A stretch of 59,248 nt of DNA from assembly GCA_050250815.1 (NCBI GenBank), contig JBFWNY010000025.1:1-59248 (forward strand), written 5' to 3'. A program made the translations under genes and the position numbers. Origin of the DNA: JAEUMD01 sp050250815 (lineage in GTDB: Bacteria; Pseudomonadota; Alphaproteobacteria; Rhizobiales; Hyphomicrobiaceae). This document shows, one piece after another, positions 43,501 to 51,036 of the stretch. Every line of letters begins with the position of its first letter. Positions within the stretch are counted from its first letter, which is position 1. Below the pieces are notes generated by a model. The model was given only the letters and a program-made list of their open reading frames with translations. It had not been told where the DNA came from and did not search any database.

Positions 43501-43780
43501 CTTCGCCTTCTGCGATCGGGCGGATCTGCGGCAGGATTTGCGTGCGCTGCCCGCCGCGCTTCAGGAACGCTTCTTGCGCTGCCCGTGCCGCCCGGCGCGT
43601 GGGCAGCAGCAGAGTGATGTCGGCGAGGTCGAGCGGCCCGTCCCCCCGCCCGCGCGCACCGATTTCGCCCGACAGGACCGCATCGGCCAGCCGTTCGAGG
43701 AACGCCACGCCGGCCGGGATCGTGTAGACGCTGCCTGTGGCGTCATCCCGCGCCCGATCGAACAGTCCGAGCTGGGTCAT
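40541..43780 (-). CDS. addB: Double-strand break repair helicase-nuclease subunit AddB
   Basis: The 1079-residue protein matches alphaproteobacterial AddB: N-terminal LADITLLLPTRRAARAAQEA (in place of a full Walker A), long helicase-like middle, and a C-terminal RecB-type nuclease domain with DRIDVMPEGLIITDYKTG holding the catalytic Asp and Lys. With AddA it resects DNA ends to a Chi-like site for RecA. Its ATG overlaps the end of the upstream nucleotidyltransferase gene by four bases, showing translational coupling. AddA, usually the next gene, is absent downstream: folE follows after 257 bp. Confidence 0.94.
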   Translation of the reverse strand: MTQLGLFDRARDDATGSVYTIPAGVAFLERLADAVLSGEIGARGRGDGPLDLADITLLLPTRRAARAAQEAFLKRGGQRTQILPQIRPIAEGEDTLGLLLDLAAPATAIGSPLEADALPPIPPLQRRLILTRLVMAWSDSVRAARKGGGADFDPVLSAGRETPAQAAQLAAELARLIDMVETENVSLDGIGRLVPERHSEHWQLTIRFLEIVTQFWPAYLTEHGLASPSAARNRAILAEARRLKEQRPGKPYIVAGVTGSIPATAELMRAVAGLPSGAIVLPNLDLSLDDESWGRIGAGEDGVPRHPEHPQFALKILLDRLGIDRKQVLTLLPSAGNAATTTNRPSLRTHGRLHFVAEAMRPASTTALWHDYARTVDRSSLSAALRGMHLIDAPSAQDEAEAIALILREALEVPGRTAALVSPDRLLARRVAARLETWGIRVDDSAGRPFPKTVPGAFLDLIVDAVHHRFQPAALMALLKHPLTRAGLGAFEVRRAARAIELAAFRTNYLGVDLDGVEAALEAAAADVASRERRERALRRLWDADWAGARLLVARLRDIFAPLLALYSAGDPQQLADLARAHITVAEALARTPEDVEAENAGGVPTAHELYLGEAGQAAATLFASLADTSNPALDIAALDYADLYRGLVARENVRLRVPLHPRLAIWGPFEARLQQPDIVVLGALNDGKWPEAADPGPWLNRLMRAELGLPAPEEQIGHAAHDFTSLLGAERVYLTRAEKVDGVPTVPSRWLMRIVALLDGMGMREAIATDRAWLGWARSRDAAPARRTIARPAPRPPVALRPRRMSVSGIEQWVANPYQIFARHVLQLEPLAPLGTPPDLSLRGSLIHDILADFARLHPKGLPEDAEESLTSIAREHLGPYLSNPRVAAFWLPRFERFARWFATTEPARRGHGNGRIVAEVAGQMVLDAPRGTFLLTARADRIDVMPEGLIITDYKTGQTPTASRVASGRSPQLPLEAAIASAGGFEGVPKATVIGLAYVRATGGTPPGEDAPLPSDIIGGLVKEQVDGLARLIARFDDPATPYAALRRPGFTYDHDDFAHLARVDEWSQEEADAEDE

Positions 43781-44505
43781 CCTGCGCCGGCCCCGACTGC
43801 GGCGACCCGCGCTTCCGCCTCGCCGAGTGCGGCGGGCGTGCCCACGTGCATCCAGAAGCCATCCATCACGAGGCCGCAGAGCCGTCCCGCGCTCATGGCG
43901 CGATCCCATTGCCGGTTGAGCGAGAATGCGCCGGCCGGCGCCCCCTCCATCAGCCGTCGGTGCATGATCGAGACGCCCGCGAACACGTAAGGCGTCTCTC
44001 CGTCCGGCGCGCGGCGCGTCAAGCGGCCTTCCGCGTCCATGTCGAAATCGCCGACTCCGTCGTAGCCAAGGCATTGCTCGCGATGAGCCAGCAGCATCAG
44101 GCAGTCCATGCGCTGCGGATCGAATGATCCGAGCAACATGGGGATTGCGGGCCGTGTGCCTTCGATCCAGACCGAATCCGAGTTGTGTACGAGGAAGGTG
44201 TCGTCGCCGATGAGCGGCAGCGCTCGCATCACGCCGCCGCCGGTGTCGAGCAATGCGTCACGCTCGTCCGAAATGATGATCGCAGGTCGACTGTGGTGCG
44301 CAAGGTGCGCCTCGATGGCCGCGGCGAGATGATGCACGTTGACAATGCATCGCCCGATGCCAGCGGCGTCGAGCCGGTCGAGGACGTGATCGATCAGGGG
44401 CCGTCCGGCGAGCTGCACGAGAGGCTTGGGAATGCGGTCGGTCAGTGGCCGCATTCGCGTGCCCAGGCCGGCGGCGAGGATCATCGCGGATCGGATGCGG
44501 TGCAT
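43777..44505 (-). CDS. murU: Sugar nucleotidyltransferase, MurU-like (N-acetylmuramate-1-phosphate uridylyltransferase)
   Basis: The 242-residue protein has the nucleotide-binding signature MILAAGLGTRMRPLTDRIPK, then PLVQLAGRPLIDHVLDRL, VHNSDSVWIEG and GFWMHVGTP. Beside AmgK it fits MurU, which converts MurNAc-1-phosphate to UDP-MurNAc in cell-wall recycling. Mannose-1-phosphate guanylyltransferase is the annotation such proteins often receive, and cannot be excluded. It lies between the tsaE-amgK gene (149 bp upstream) and addB (four-base overlap). Confidence 0.85.
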   Translation of the reverse strand: MHRIRSAMILAAGLGTRMRPLTDRIPKPLVQLAGRPLIDHVLDRLDAAGIGRCIVNVHHLAAAIEAHLAHHSRPAIIISDERDALLDTGGGVMRALPLIGDDTFLVHNSDSVWIEGTRPAIPMLLGSFDPQRMDCLMLLAHREQCLGYDGVGDFDMDAEGRLTRRAPDGETPYVFAGVSIMHRRLMEGAPAGAFSLNRQWDRAMSAGRLCGLVMDGFWMHVGTPAALGEAEARVAAVGAGAG

Positions 44506-44654
44506 GAGCGAGGGCTCCGGCGGTCGGGCAGGATGAGGACCGGGGGCGCCGGTCGGAAGGTTGCAGCACGATAGGCCAAGTCAGGGTGCTCCCGCACCTG
44601 CCGGACGCTTGTTATCGACATCGCAGACGTGCCTGTGGCTGGATTATGAGCGGT

Positions 44655-46196
44655 TCAGCGGCCCACGATGCCGGCGAAGTGCGTCTTGTGAAATTGCGCA
44701 AGCGGCTCCAGGGCCGGATGGCGCAGGCATCGCGCGAGATATCCGGAGACTCGGGGCAGGTGAGCCAGATACTGCGGTTTGCCGTCACGTCGATTGAGGC
44801 GGGCGAAAATGCCCAAGATCTTGCTCGCGCGCTGAGCACCGAGTGCCGCGTAGGCAAGATGGAACGCGGGCTCGTCGAAGCTCCGATCCTGAGACTGCCG
44901 CGCCGCGCAGTAGGCCTTGAGCAGATCGCGCTCCAGCGCTTCGCTGACGTCGAGGCGCGCGTCCTGCAGCAGGGAGACGACGTCGTAGGCCTCGTTGCCC
45001 AGCAGCGCGTCCTGGAAGTCGATCACACCGACGCGTTGGAGGCCGCTGCGCTCTGACCGCCAGATGAGGTTGGGCGAGTGGTAGTCGCGCAGCACCAGAC
45101 CGGCGGGCATGCCATGGAGTTGGCGAATGAGACCGGCCCACAGGTGCTGGTGCTCGTTACGGATCTCGCTGGGTATGGGCGTTCCTTTGGCATGCGACCA
45201 GAGCCAGTCGGGGAGCAGCGACACTTCGACATCCATCGCCTCCGCGTCGTACGCGGGCAGGCGGTAGAGCGTGCCATCGCCGACGGGCAGCGGTTGGCTC
45301 CAGTCGTGTCGCCGCAGGTCCAGCAGCACATCGAGCGCAGCACTCCACAGGTCGCGCTGGCTTGCGCCTTCGGCGAGGGCGCGACCGTAGACGCCATCGC
45401 CCAGGTGCTCGATGACGAGCAGGCCCGCATCGAGGTCGGACTGGAGCACACGAGGCGCAGCGATCCCTGCGGCGGCGAGTGCGTTCGCGATGGCGACAAA
45501 GGGTCGTACGTCTTCTGCCAGGTGCGCAATGCGGCTGTAGGGGAGGCCAGCGCGGATGGGCGGACCATCGGGCTGGCGCGGCCAGTCCATGAGAACGCGC
45601 CGCTCGCCGTCGGGCATCGTCATTCCGGCATAGGCCCGTGCCGACGCATCGCCCTGCAGATACTCGATGCGCGATCCTTCGTGCTGCCAGCCGTCGCGCG
45701 CCAGCAATTCCAGGATGCGGCGCATGCGTCCTGCGCGTTCCGCGAGTGCGCCGGTGCCAGAGATGGTGAGATCTCGCCGGTCCGCATCTTTTTGGTTGCC
45801 GCGGGTTTCCTCGATGCGAATGACGATCCGATCTGCCGGCAGCCGGTCACCGGCATTCTGCGGCCATTCGATCAGCGCGATGCCGTTGGCGAGCTGCGCG
45901 TCGAGGCCGAGTTCGTCCAGCTCTTCGGACGACGACAGCCGGTAGAGATCGAGATGGGCGATCTCCATGCGCTTGGCTGTATAGGTCTGCACAAGCGTGA
46001 AGGTCGGGCTGGGGATCTCCTCGGCCGGCGAGCCCAGAAGCGCGCGGATCATGGCGCGGGCGAACGTGGTCTTGCCCGCTCCCAGATCTCCGACCAACGC
46101 GAAGACGTCGCCCTTGCGCGCGAACGCCGCAAACACCTGCGCCATGCGGCCGAGCGCGGACTCGTCGAGGTTCTCAAGCGTGAAGGTGTCGGGCAT
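44655..46196 (-). CDS. Fusion of tRNA t6A ATPase TsaE and AmgK-type sugar kinase
   Basis: Residues 1-160 of 513 are TsaE: Walker A GDLGAGKTTFARA, PSPTFTLVQTY and HLDLYRL, the ATPase needed for threonylcarbamoyladenosine in tRNA. Residues about 165-510 are an aminoglycoside-phosphotransferase fold with the catalytic loop RDYHSPNLIW and DFQDALLGNEAYDVVSL. This fits AmgK, the anomeric MurNAc/GlcNAc kinase of the peptidoglycan recycling route, whose product feeds MurU encoded next. The fusion is common in Hyphomicrobiales. No clear ribosome binding site precedes the ATG at 46196; coupling to the upstream DivL-like gene is possible. Confidence 0.92.
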   Translation of the reverse strand: MPDTFTLENLDESALGRMAQVFAAFARKGDVFALVGDLGAGKTTFARAMIRALLGSPAEEIPSPTFTLVQTYTAKRMEIAHLDLYRLSSSEELDELGLDAQLANGIALIEWPQNAGDRLPADRIVIRIEETRGNQKDADRRDLTISGTGALAERAGRMRRILELLARDGWQHEGSRIEYLQGDASARAYAGMTMPDGERRVLMDWPRQPDGPPIRAGLPYSRIAHLAEDVRPFVAIANALAAAGIAAPRVLQSDLDAGLLVIEHLGDGVYGRALAEGASQRDLWSAALDVLLDLRRHDWSQPLPVGDGTLYRLPAYDAEAMDVEVSLLPDWLWSHAKGTPIPSEIRNEHQHLWAGLIRQLHGMPAGLVLRDYHSPNLIWRSERSGLQRVGVIDFQDALLGNEAYDVVSLLQDARLDVSEALERDLLKAYCAARQSQDRSFDEPAFHLAYAALGAQRASKILGIFARLNRRDGKPQYLAHLPRVSGYLARCLRHPALEPLAQFHKTHFAGIVGR

Positions 46197-46273
46197 CGGA
46201 CCAGCCGGTGGGGGTTGACACGGCGACGCGGGATGGGCTGCGGGTGTCTGTCTCGCGCGCGCCCGCCCTGCGG

Positions 46274-48811
46274 TCAATAGCTCCGCGCGGCCGCCGACCC
46301 CGACGCGGTCTTCAGGCCATTGCCGTCGACGGCGGGACCATGCGTTTCGCCCGCCGTCACCTTACGGCGCGGGAACCGGGCCGCAACGCGCGTGCCCTTG
46401 CCCGGCTCGGAGGCAAGCATGAGCGTACCGCCGTGCAGCTCGACCAGGTTCTTGGACAGAGACAAGCCCAGGCCCGTACCACGGTGGCTGGACCCCTGCG
46501 TGCGGCTGAAGAAGCGCTCGAAGATGCGGCCCTGATCCTCGTGGGCAATGCCGACACCCTCGTCCTCGACCTCGATAATCGTGTCGCCGTCCTCCTGCCA
46601 GCAGGTGATGCGCACGGTGCCGCCCGGGTGCGAGAATCCGACGGCGTTGGAGACCAGATTGTACAGCACCTGGCGCACGCGGCTCTCGTCGGCGACAAAG
46701 CGCGTGACGCCCTGTTCGATGCCGACGTCGATGACGAGATGTGCCTTGGCGGCCCGCTGCTGGACGCCCTGGATGGCCTCATCAATGAGGCTTGCCACTT
46801 CGACCTCGCCCAGCTTGAGGTCGAGCGCTCCGGCGTCGATCGTTGCCAGATCGAGAATGTCGTCGATGATGGCGCGCAGCGTCGAGGACGACGACAGGAT
46901 GTCGTCGACGCATTCGCGCTGCTTGGTGTTGAGCGGGCCGAAGTAGTCCTTGGCCAGCATCTCGCTGAAGCCCAGGATGGTGTTGAGTGGCGTGCGCAGC
47001 TCGCGGGATACGTGGCTGATGAACTGGTTCTTGAGGCGGTCGGCCACCTCGAGCGCCTCGTTGCGCTCCACCAGCGCGCGCTCGTAGCGTTTGCTGTCGG
47101 TCACGTCGGCGAAGGTGACAAGAATGGCGCCATCGGGCAGGGCCGTCGTCGCATAGTCGACGAAGGAATTGTCGTTGCGGACCATCTGACCGGAAATCTG
47201 CGGCCTTGCATCCATGAACGCGGTGACGACTTCGCGGATGCGCTTCCATGCGGTTTCGTCGGCGCTGAGCGCGTGTGCGGTGAGCGTGATCTCGTCGATG
47301 AACGGCTTCTGGTTCAGCATGTCGCGCGACAGCCGCCAGATCTGCGCGAAGGCCGAGTTGTGCAGCTTCACGCGCCCATCGGGGCCGAACACCGCGACGC
47401 CCTCCTTGAGGCTGTCGAGCGTCTCGCGCTGCACGTTGATGAGAGCGTTGTACCGGCTTTCGAGCGCCAGCCGCTCGGTATCGTCGGAGAACACGTAGGC
47501 GACGCCGCCATCGGGCCGCTGTTCGGCGATGACATGGACAATGCGGCTGTCGGGCAGCAGCCACCAGTCCTGGAACTCCGCGCCGGTCTCGTGGCAGGCC
47601 AGTACCTTTGCCTTCCAGTCGCGGTAGTTGGCGGCCTCCGGCAGCATGCCGCGCTCACGCAGCTTGTCGAGCACGGCACCCGCGGTGGGGCGTGAGCCAA
47701 GCCAGTCGGCGTCGAGCGCCCACAGCTTGAGGAACGCCTCGTTGTAGAACGTGAGCTGCCGTTCGCGGTCGAACATAGCGACACCAGTCGCGACGTGCTC
47801 CAGTGTCCGGTCGTAGGCGGTGATCTGGCGGGCGAGCTCGCCCTGGGCGGATTCGACGGCCGCGGCATCGACGGCGGCGCCGGCGATCGTCTCATCGAGC
47901 GGCAGCATCACCACGTCGTGCGCCTTACGCTCGGTGCCCACGACGATATGCAGCCGCTCGCGGAATGCTTCGCCCTTGGCCAATGCACGCAACGCCCGCT
48001 GCCGCTCGCGCGTGTCGAGCAGCTCGATCTGGCGCGTGAGGACATCGTCCTCGTCCGACATCTCGACCGCCTTGACGTAGGCGTGGTTGACCCAGGTGAG
48101 ACGGCCGTCGCGCGTCTTGAGCCATACCGGCATCGGCAGCGCGTTGAGGAGCGCCCGCATCGAGCGGATATCGCGCGCCAGCCACTGGTGCTGGTCGATG
48201 ATGCGCGCCAGATCGCGCTTGTAGCCGGTCACGTCGCGCAATCGTAGCACGGCGCGGCCGCCGGTGGCGCGCCCGTCCGCCTCGACATGGTCCGATGACT
48301 TGGTACGCAGGATGATGTTGAAGGACTTTCCCTCGCGGAACAGCGTGTCGAGGTTCGCTTTGACCGCTGCGGTAGAACGCGCGTCGAGCCACTGGCCGAA
48401 GCAGAGGATGTCCTCTTTGTCGTGAGGCATGCCCTCGACGTGCAGCGACTGCGCCACCATCTGCACGTCGTCGTTCTGGTCCCAGAACAGCAGGATCTGA
48501 GGCTCGGCCTTGATGATCGCCTCGGCGGTGGCGAGGCTGCGGCGCAGCTCGGCGGCCTCATCGCGCGCCCGGCGGGACAGATGTCGCGCAACAGTCACCG
48601 AGCGCCAGACGAAACCGCTCGCCAGAAGCGCGGCCAATGCGACCATGGCGATGAGCAGCGTTTTCTCGACGCCCAGGGCCGGGGTCGCCGGCAGGAGGCT
48701 GCGCGTCATAGCAACCGTCAGCACCGCAACCGCGGCCATGCTTGCCAGCAGCAGCATGACCAGCTCGTTGCGGGCGTTCTTCGCCCGTGATTTGAGAACG
48801 TAGGATCGCAT
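46274..48811 (-). CDS. divL: DivL-like PAS sensor pseudokinase with Arg at the H-box
   Basis: The 845-residue protein has two N-terminal membrane helices (17-40 and 51-69), several PAS-like domains (about 100-570), a DHp domain and an HATPase_c domain. The ATP site looks intact (LYNLVSNAVGFS, DEGVGIAHED, GTGLGLSLSKN). The H-box reads HVSRELRTPLN, with Arg603 (codon 47003-47005) where the phospho-accepting His belongs. Caulobacter DivL has Tyr there and controls CckA allosterically in the cell cycle. The same gene order (ahcY, kinase, tsaE-amgK, addB) surrounds DivL homologues in rhizobia, as far as I recall, so DivL is the likely identity. Start ATG 48811. Confidence 0.8.
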   Translation of the reverse strand: MRSYVLKSRAKNARNELVMLLLASMAAVAVLTVAMTRSLLPATPALGVEKTLLIAMVALAALLASGFVWRSVTVARHLSRRARDEAAELRRSLATAEAIIKAEPQILLFWDQNDDVQMVAQSLHVEGMPHDKEDILCFGQWLDARSTAAVKANLDTLFREGKSFNIILRTKSSDHVEADGRATGGRAVLRLRDVTGYKRDLARIIDQHQWLARDIRSMRALLNALPMPVWLKTRDGRLTWVNHAYVKAVEMSDEDDVLTRQIELLDTRERQRALRALAKGEAFRERLHIVVGTERKAHDVVMLPLDETIAGAAVDAAAVESAQGELARQITAYDRTLEHVATGVAMFDRERQLTFYNEAFLKLWALDADWLGSRPTAGAVLDKLRERGMLPEAANYRDWKAKVLACHETGAEFQDWWLLPDSRIVHVIAEQRPDGGVAYVFSDDTERLALESRYNALINVQRETLDSLKEGVAVFGPDGRVKLHNSAFAQIWRLSRDMLNQKPFIDEITLTAHALSADETAWKRIREVVTAFMDARPQISGQMVRNDNSFVDYATTALPDGAILVTFADVTDSKRYERALVERNEALEVADRLKNQFISHVSRELRTPLNTILGFSEMLAKDYFGPLNTKQRECVDDILSSSSTLRAIIDDILDLATIDAGALDLKLGEVEVASLIDEAIQGVQQRAAKAHLVIDVGIEQGVTRFVADESRVRQVLYNLVSNAVGFSHPGGTVRITCWQEDGDTIIEVEDEGVGIAHEDQGRIFERFFSRTQGSSHRGTGLGLSLSKNLVELHGGTLMLASEPGKGTRVAARFPRRKVTAGETHGPAVDGNGLKTASGSAAARSY

Positions 48812-49020
48812 CGCGTTCCCGGTCTTGAGATGGGTCGCCCCCGGCCCGTGAGCCGCCCGATGGAACGCATGCTCGAAGATGGCGGCGGTTGTTGCAGGCA
48901 TGCGGCTGCAACTCGGCGCCGCGCGGACGAATCACCTCGCAAGTATGACCGCCACGGCGGCACCTTGGCCAGTGAGCAATGCCTGTGTCGTTGCCGCGTG
49001 TGCGCCGCGGCCACAGACGG

Positions 49021-49055
49021 CGAGAGGGGCGAGCCCGTCCGGCTCGCCCCTCTCG
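49021..49055 (-). other. Perfect 15-bp hairpin downstream of ahcY
   Basis: CGAGAGGGGCGAGCC (49021-49035) pairs perfectly with GGCTCGCCCCTCTCG (49041-49055) around a five-base loop, 48 bp after the ahcY stop. No T tract follows on the minus strand. It probably stabilises or helps terminate the ahcY transcript before the divL-like gene. Confidence 0.7.
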
Positions 49056-49102
49056 ATGCTCGAAGTTCGACTGGCGTCGCTCTATAGCGGCGCGGCCCGC
49101 GA

Positions 49103-50512
49103 TCAGTAGCGGTAGTGGTCAGGCTTATAAGGACCCTGGGCCGAGACGCCGATGTAGGCGGCCTGATCCGCACGGAGCGTGGTCAGCTTCGCGCCGATCT
49201 TTTCCAGGTGCAGCTTGGCGACCTTCTCGTCGAGGTGCTTGGGCAACGTATAGACCTTGCGCTGGTACCTGCCGGCGTCGCGATTCTGCCAGAGCTCGAT
49301 CTGCGCCAGCGTCTGGTTGGTGAACGAGGCCGACATGACGAACGAGGGGTGGCCCATGGCGTTGCCCAGGTTCACCAGACGGCCTTCCGACAGCAGGATG
49401 ATGCGGTGGCCGTCGGCGAACTCGATCTCGTCGACCTGAGGCTTGACGTTGCTCCACTTCAGGTTCTTGAGCCCGGCAACCTGGATCTCGTTGTCGAAGT
49501 GGCCGATGTTGCAGACGATGGCGCGGTCCTTCATGGCCCGCATGTGCTCGATCGTGATGACGTCCTTGTTGCCCGTCGCCGTAACGAAGATGTCGGCGCG
49601 CGGCGCGGCCTCCTCCATCGTCGTGACCTCGTAGCCCTCCATCGCCGCCTGCAGTGCGCAGATGGGGTCGATCTCCGAGACGATCACGCGGCAGCCGGCG
49701 TTCCGAAGCGAGGCTGCCGAACCCTTGCCGACATCGCCGAAGCCCGCAACCATGGCGACCTTTCCGGCCATCATCACGTCGGTGCCGCGGCGGATGCCGT
49801 CGACGAGGCTCTCACGGCAGCCATAGAGGTTGTCAAACTTCGACTTGGTCACGGCGTCGTTGACGTTGATCGCCGGGAACAGCAGCTTGCCCTCTTTCTC
49901 CATGATGTAGAGGCGGTGCACACCGGTCGTCGTTTCCTCGGACACGCCGCGGATGTTGCGCGCAAGCTCCGCGAACCAGCCGGGCTTCTCCTTCAGCGTC
50001 CGCTTGATGAGCGCGAACAGGATCTCTTCCTCTTCGGAGCCCGCCTTGTCGAGGAAGGCCGTGTCGCCCTGCTCGGCCCTCAGGCCCAGATGCACCAGCA
50101 ACGTGGCGTCGCCGCCGTCGTCCAGGATCATGTTGGGCGTGCCGCCGTCGTCCCATTCCAGGATCTTGCGCGTGTAGTCCCAGTACTCTTTGAGACTCTC
50201 GCCCTTGACCGCGAACACCGGGATGCCGCCTGCGGCGATCGCGGCGGCCGCGTGATCCTGCGTCGAGTAGATGTTGCAGGAGGCCCAGCGGATATCGGCG
50301 CCGAGGGCGGCCAGCGTCTCGATGAGCACGGCGGTCTGAATCGTCATGTGCAGCGAGCCGGCGATGCGCGCGCCCTTGAGAGGCTGGCTGGCGCCATATT
50401 CCTCGCGCGTGGCCATGAGGCCCGGCATCTCGGTCTCTGCGATCGAGATCTCCTTGCGGCCCCAGTCGGCAAGGCCGATGTCCTTGATGATGTAGTCCTT
50501 GGCAGAAGTCAT
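49103..50512 (-). CDS. ahcY: S-adenosylhomocysteine hydrolase
   Basis: The 469-residue enzyme has the SAH-binding start (IADWGRK-type DIGLADWGRKEI), the SLHMTIQTAVLIETL and CNIYSTQDHAAAA stretches, the NAD-binding GFGDVGKGSA and the C-terminal PYKPDHYRY with the NAD-contacting Lys and Tyr. It splits SAH to adenosine and homocysteine, relieving inhibition of the many methyltransferases, and feeds homocysteine to methionine. The ATG at 50512 (MTSAKDYIIKDIG) matches the family. A long 5' region with a partial palindrome at 50729-50750 may regulate it. Confidence 0.97.
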   Translation of the reverse strand: MTSAKDYIIKDIGLADWGRKEISIAETEMPGLMATREEYGASQPLKGARIAGSLHMTIQTAVLIETLAALGADIRWASCNIYSTQDHAAAAIAAGGIPVFAVKGESLKEYWDYTRKILEWDDGGTPNMILDDGGDATLLVHLGLRAEQGDTAFLDKAGSEEEEILFALIKRTLKEKPGWFAELARNIRGVSEETTTGVHRLYIMEKEGKLLFPAINVNDAVTKSKFDNLYGCRESLVDGIRRGTDVMMAGKVAMVAGFGDVGKGSAASLRNAGCRVIVSEIDPICALQAAMEGYEVTTMEEAAPRADIFVTATGNKDVITIEHMRAMKDRAIVCNIGHFDNEIQVAGLKNLKWSNVKPQVDEIEFADGHRIILLSEGRLVNLGNAMGHPSFVMSASFTNQTLAQIELWQNRDAGRYQRKVYTLPKHLDEKVAKLHLEKIGAKLTTLRADQAAYIGVSAQGPYKPDHYRY

Positions 50513-51036
50513 CTCGCTCTCGTCTCCGCATTTGAACTGCGGCCGCGCCGCCGCGAGGGGCGTCCCAGCCTCGGTTCGTCCGCACTGCAACGCCGGGCCC
50601 AGGCGCCGGCTGTCGCGCAAATCTGCTGCAAGTGTTGTCCGCACAGGACGCGGCAACGCCGGGGCAGGACCGGCTGGTCATATCCGCCGCAGCCGGGTCA
50701 TACCCGAGGCCAGGGATGCCCGCAACTACATATAAACAACTCGTTATGTCTACCGCTTTCCCTTTGGGCGGCAATCTGAGGGCAGGGTCGCCCTCGCGCC
50801 TGGTTGGCATGCGTCATGCGTCAGGTCCGGTGTGTAGCGAGAATTTTCCCATGAAAATCGGCGTTTTATTGGAGAACGTATCGTTACTTCTGAAGTGAAA
50901 ATTCAAATCAAATTGTAATAAAAACCAAGTATACTTCTGATTTACTGCATTGAAAGCCCGTCTAGATTTTTACTATTGCTTCACGGGACGCGTCTTATCT
51001 TGCGTTCTGGTGCAAGTCGTGTGCTGGAGGCACGTC
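50513..51036. other. 524-bp divergent regulatory gap between ahcY and the TadG/VWA gene
   Basis: The half next to ahcY is GC-rich. The half next to the TadG gene, about 50840-50985, is strikingly AT-rich for this genome (for example aaattgtaataaaaacc) and likely holds its promoter. ACTTCTGA occurs twice there, at about 50886 and 50932. I see no tRNA and no clear riboswitch fold. A 15-codon frame in the AT-rich part has no convincing ribosome binding site. Confidence 0.6.
50729..50750. promoter_or_regulatory. Partial palindrome upstream of ahcY, candidate operator
   Basis: The 22 bp begin CATATAAA and end GTTATGTC, forming an imperfect inverted repeat with six bases between. Methyl-cycle genes such as ahcY are controlled by SahR-type ArsR regulators at palindromes of about this size in some Proteobacteria. 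The match to any consensus was not verified. Confidence 0.3.

Noticed and set aside
50513..50760. SAH or SAM riboswitch in the ahcY leader
   Set aside because: The leader does not show the conserved blocks I would expect by eye; only a covariance-model search could settle it.
50851..50898. A 15-codon frame (MKIGVLLENVSLLLK) before the TadG gene as a leader peptide
   Set aside because: No good SD, no attenuator-like stem after it, and too short to judge by coding statistics.
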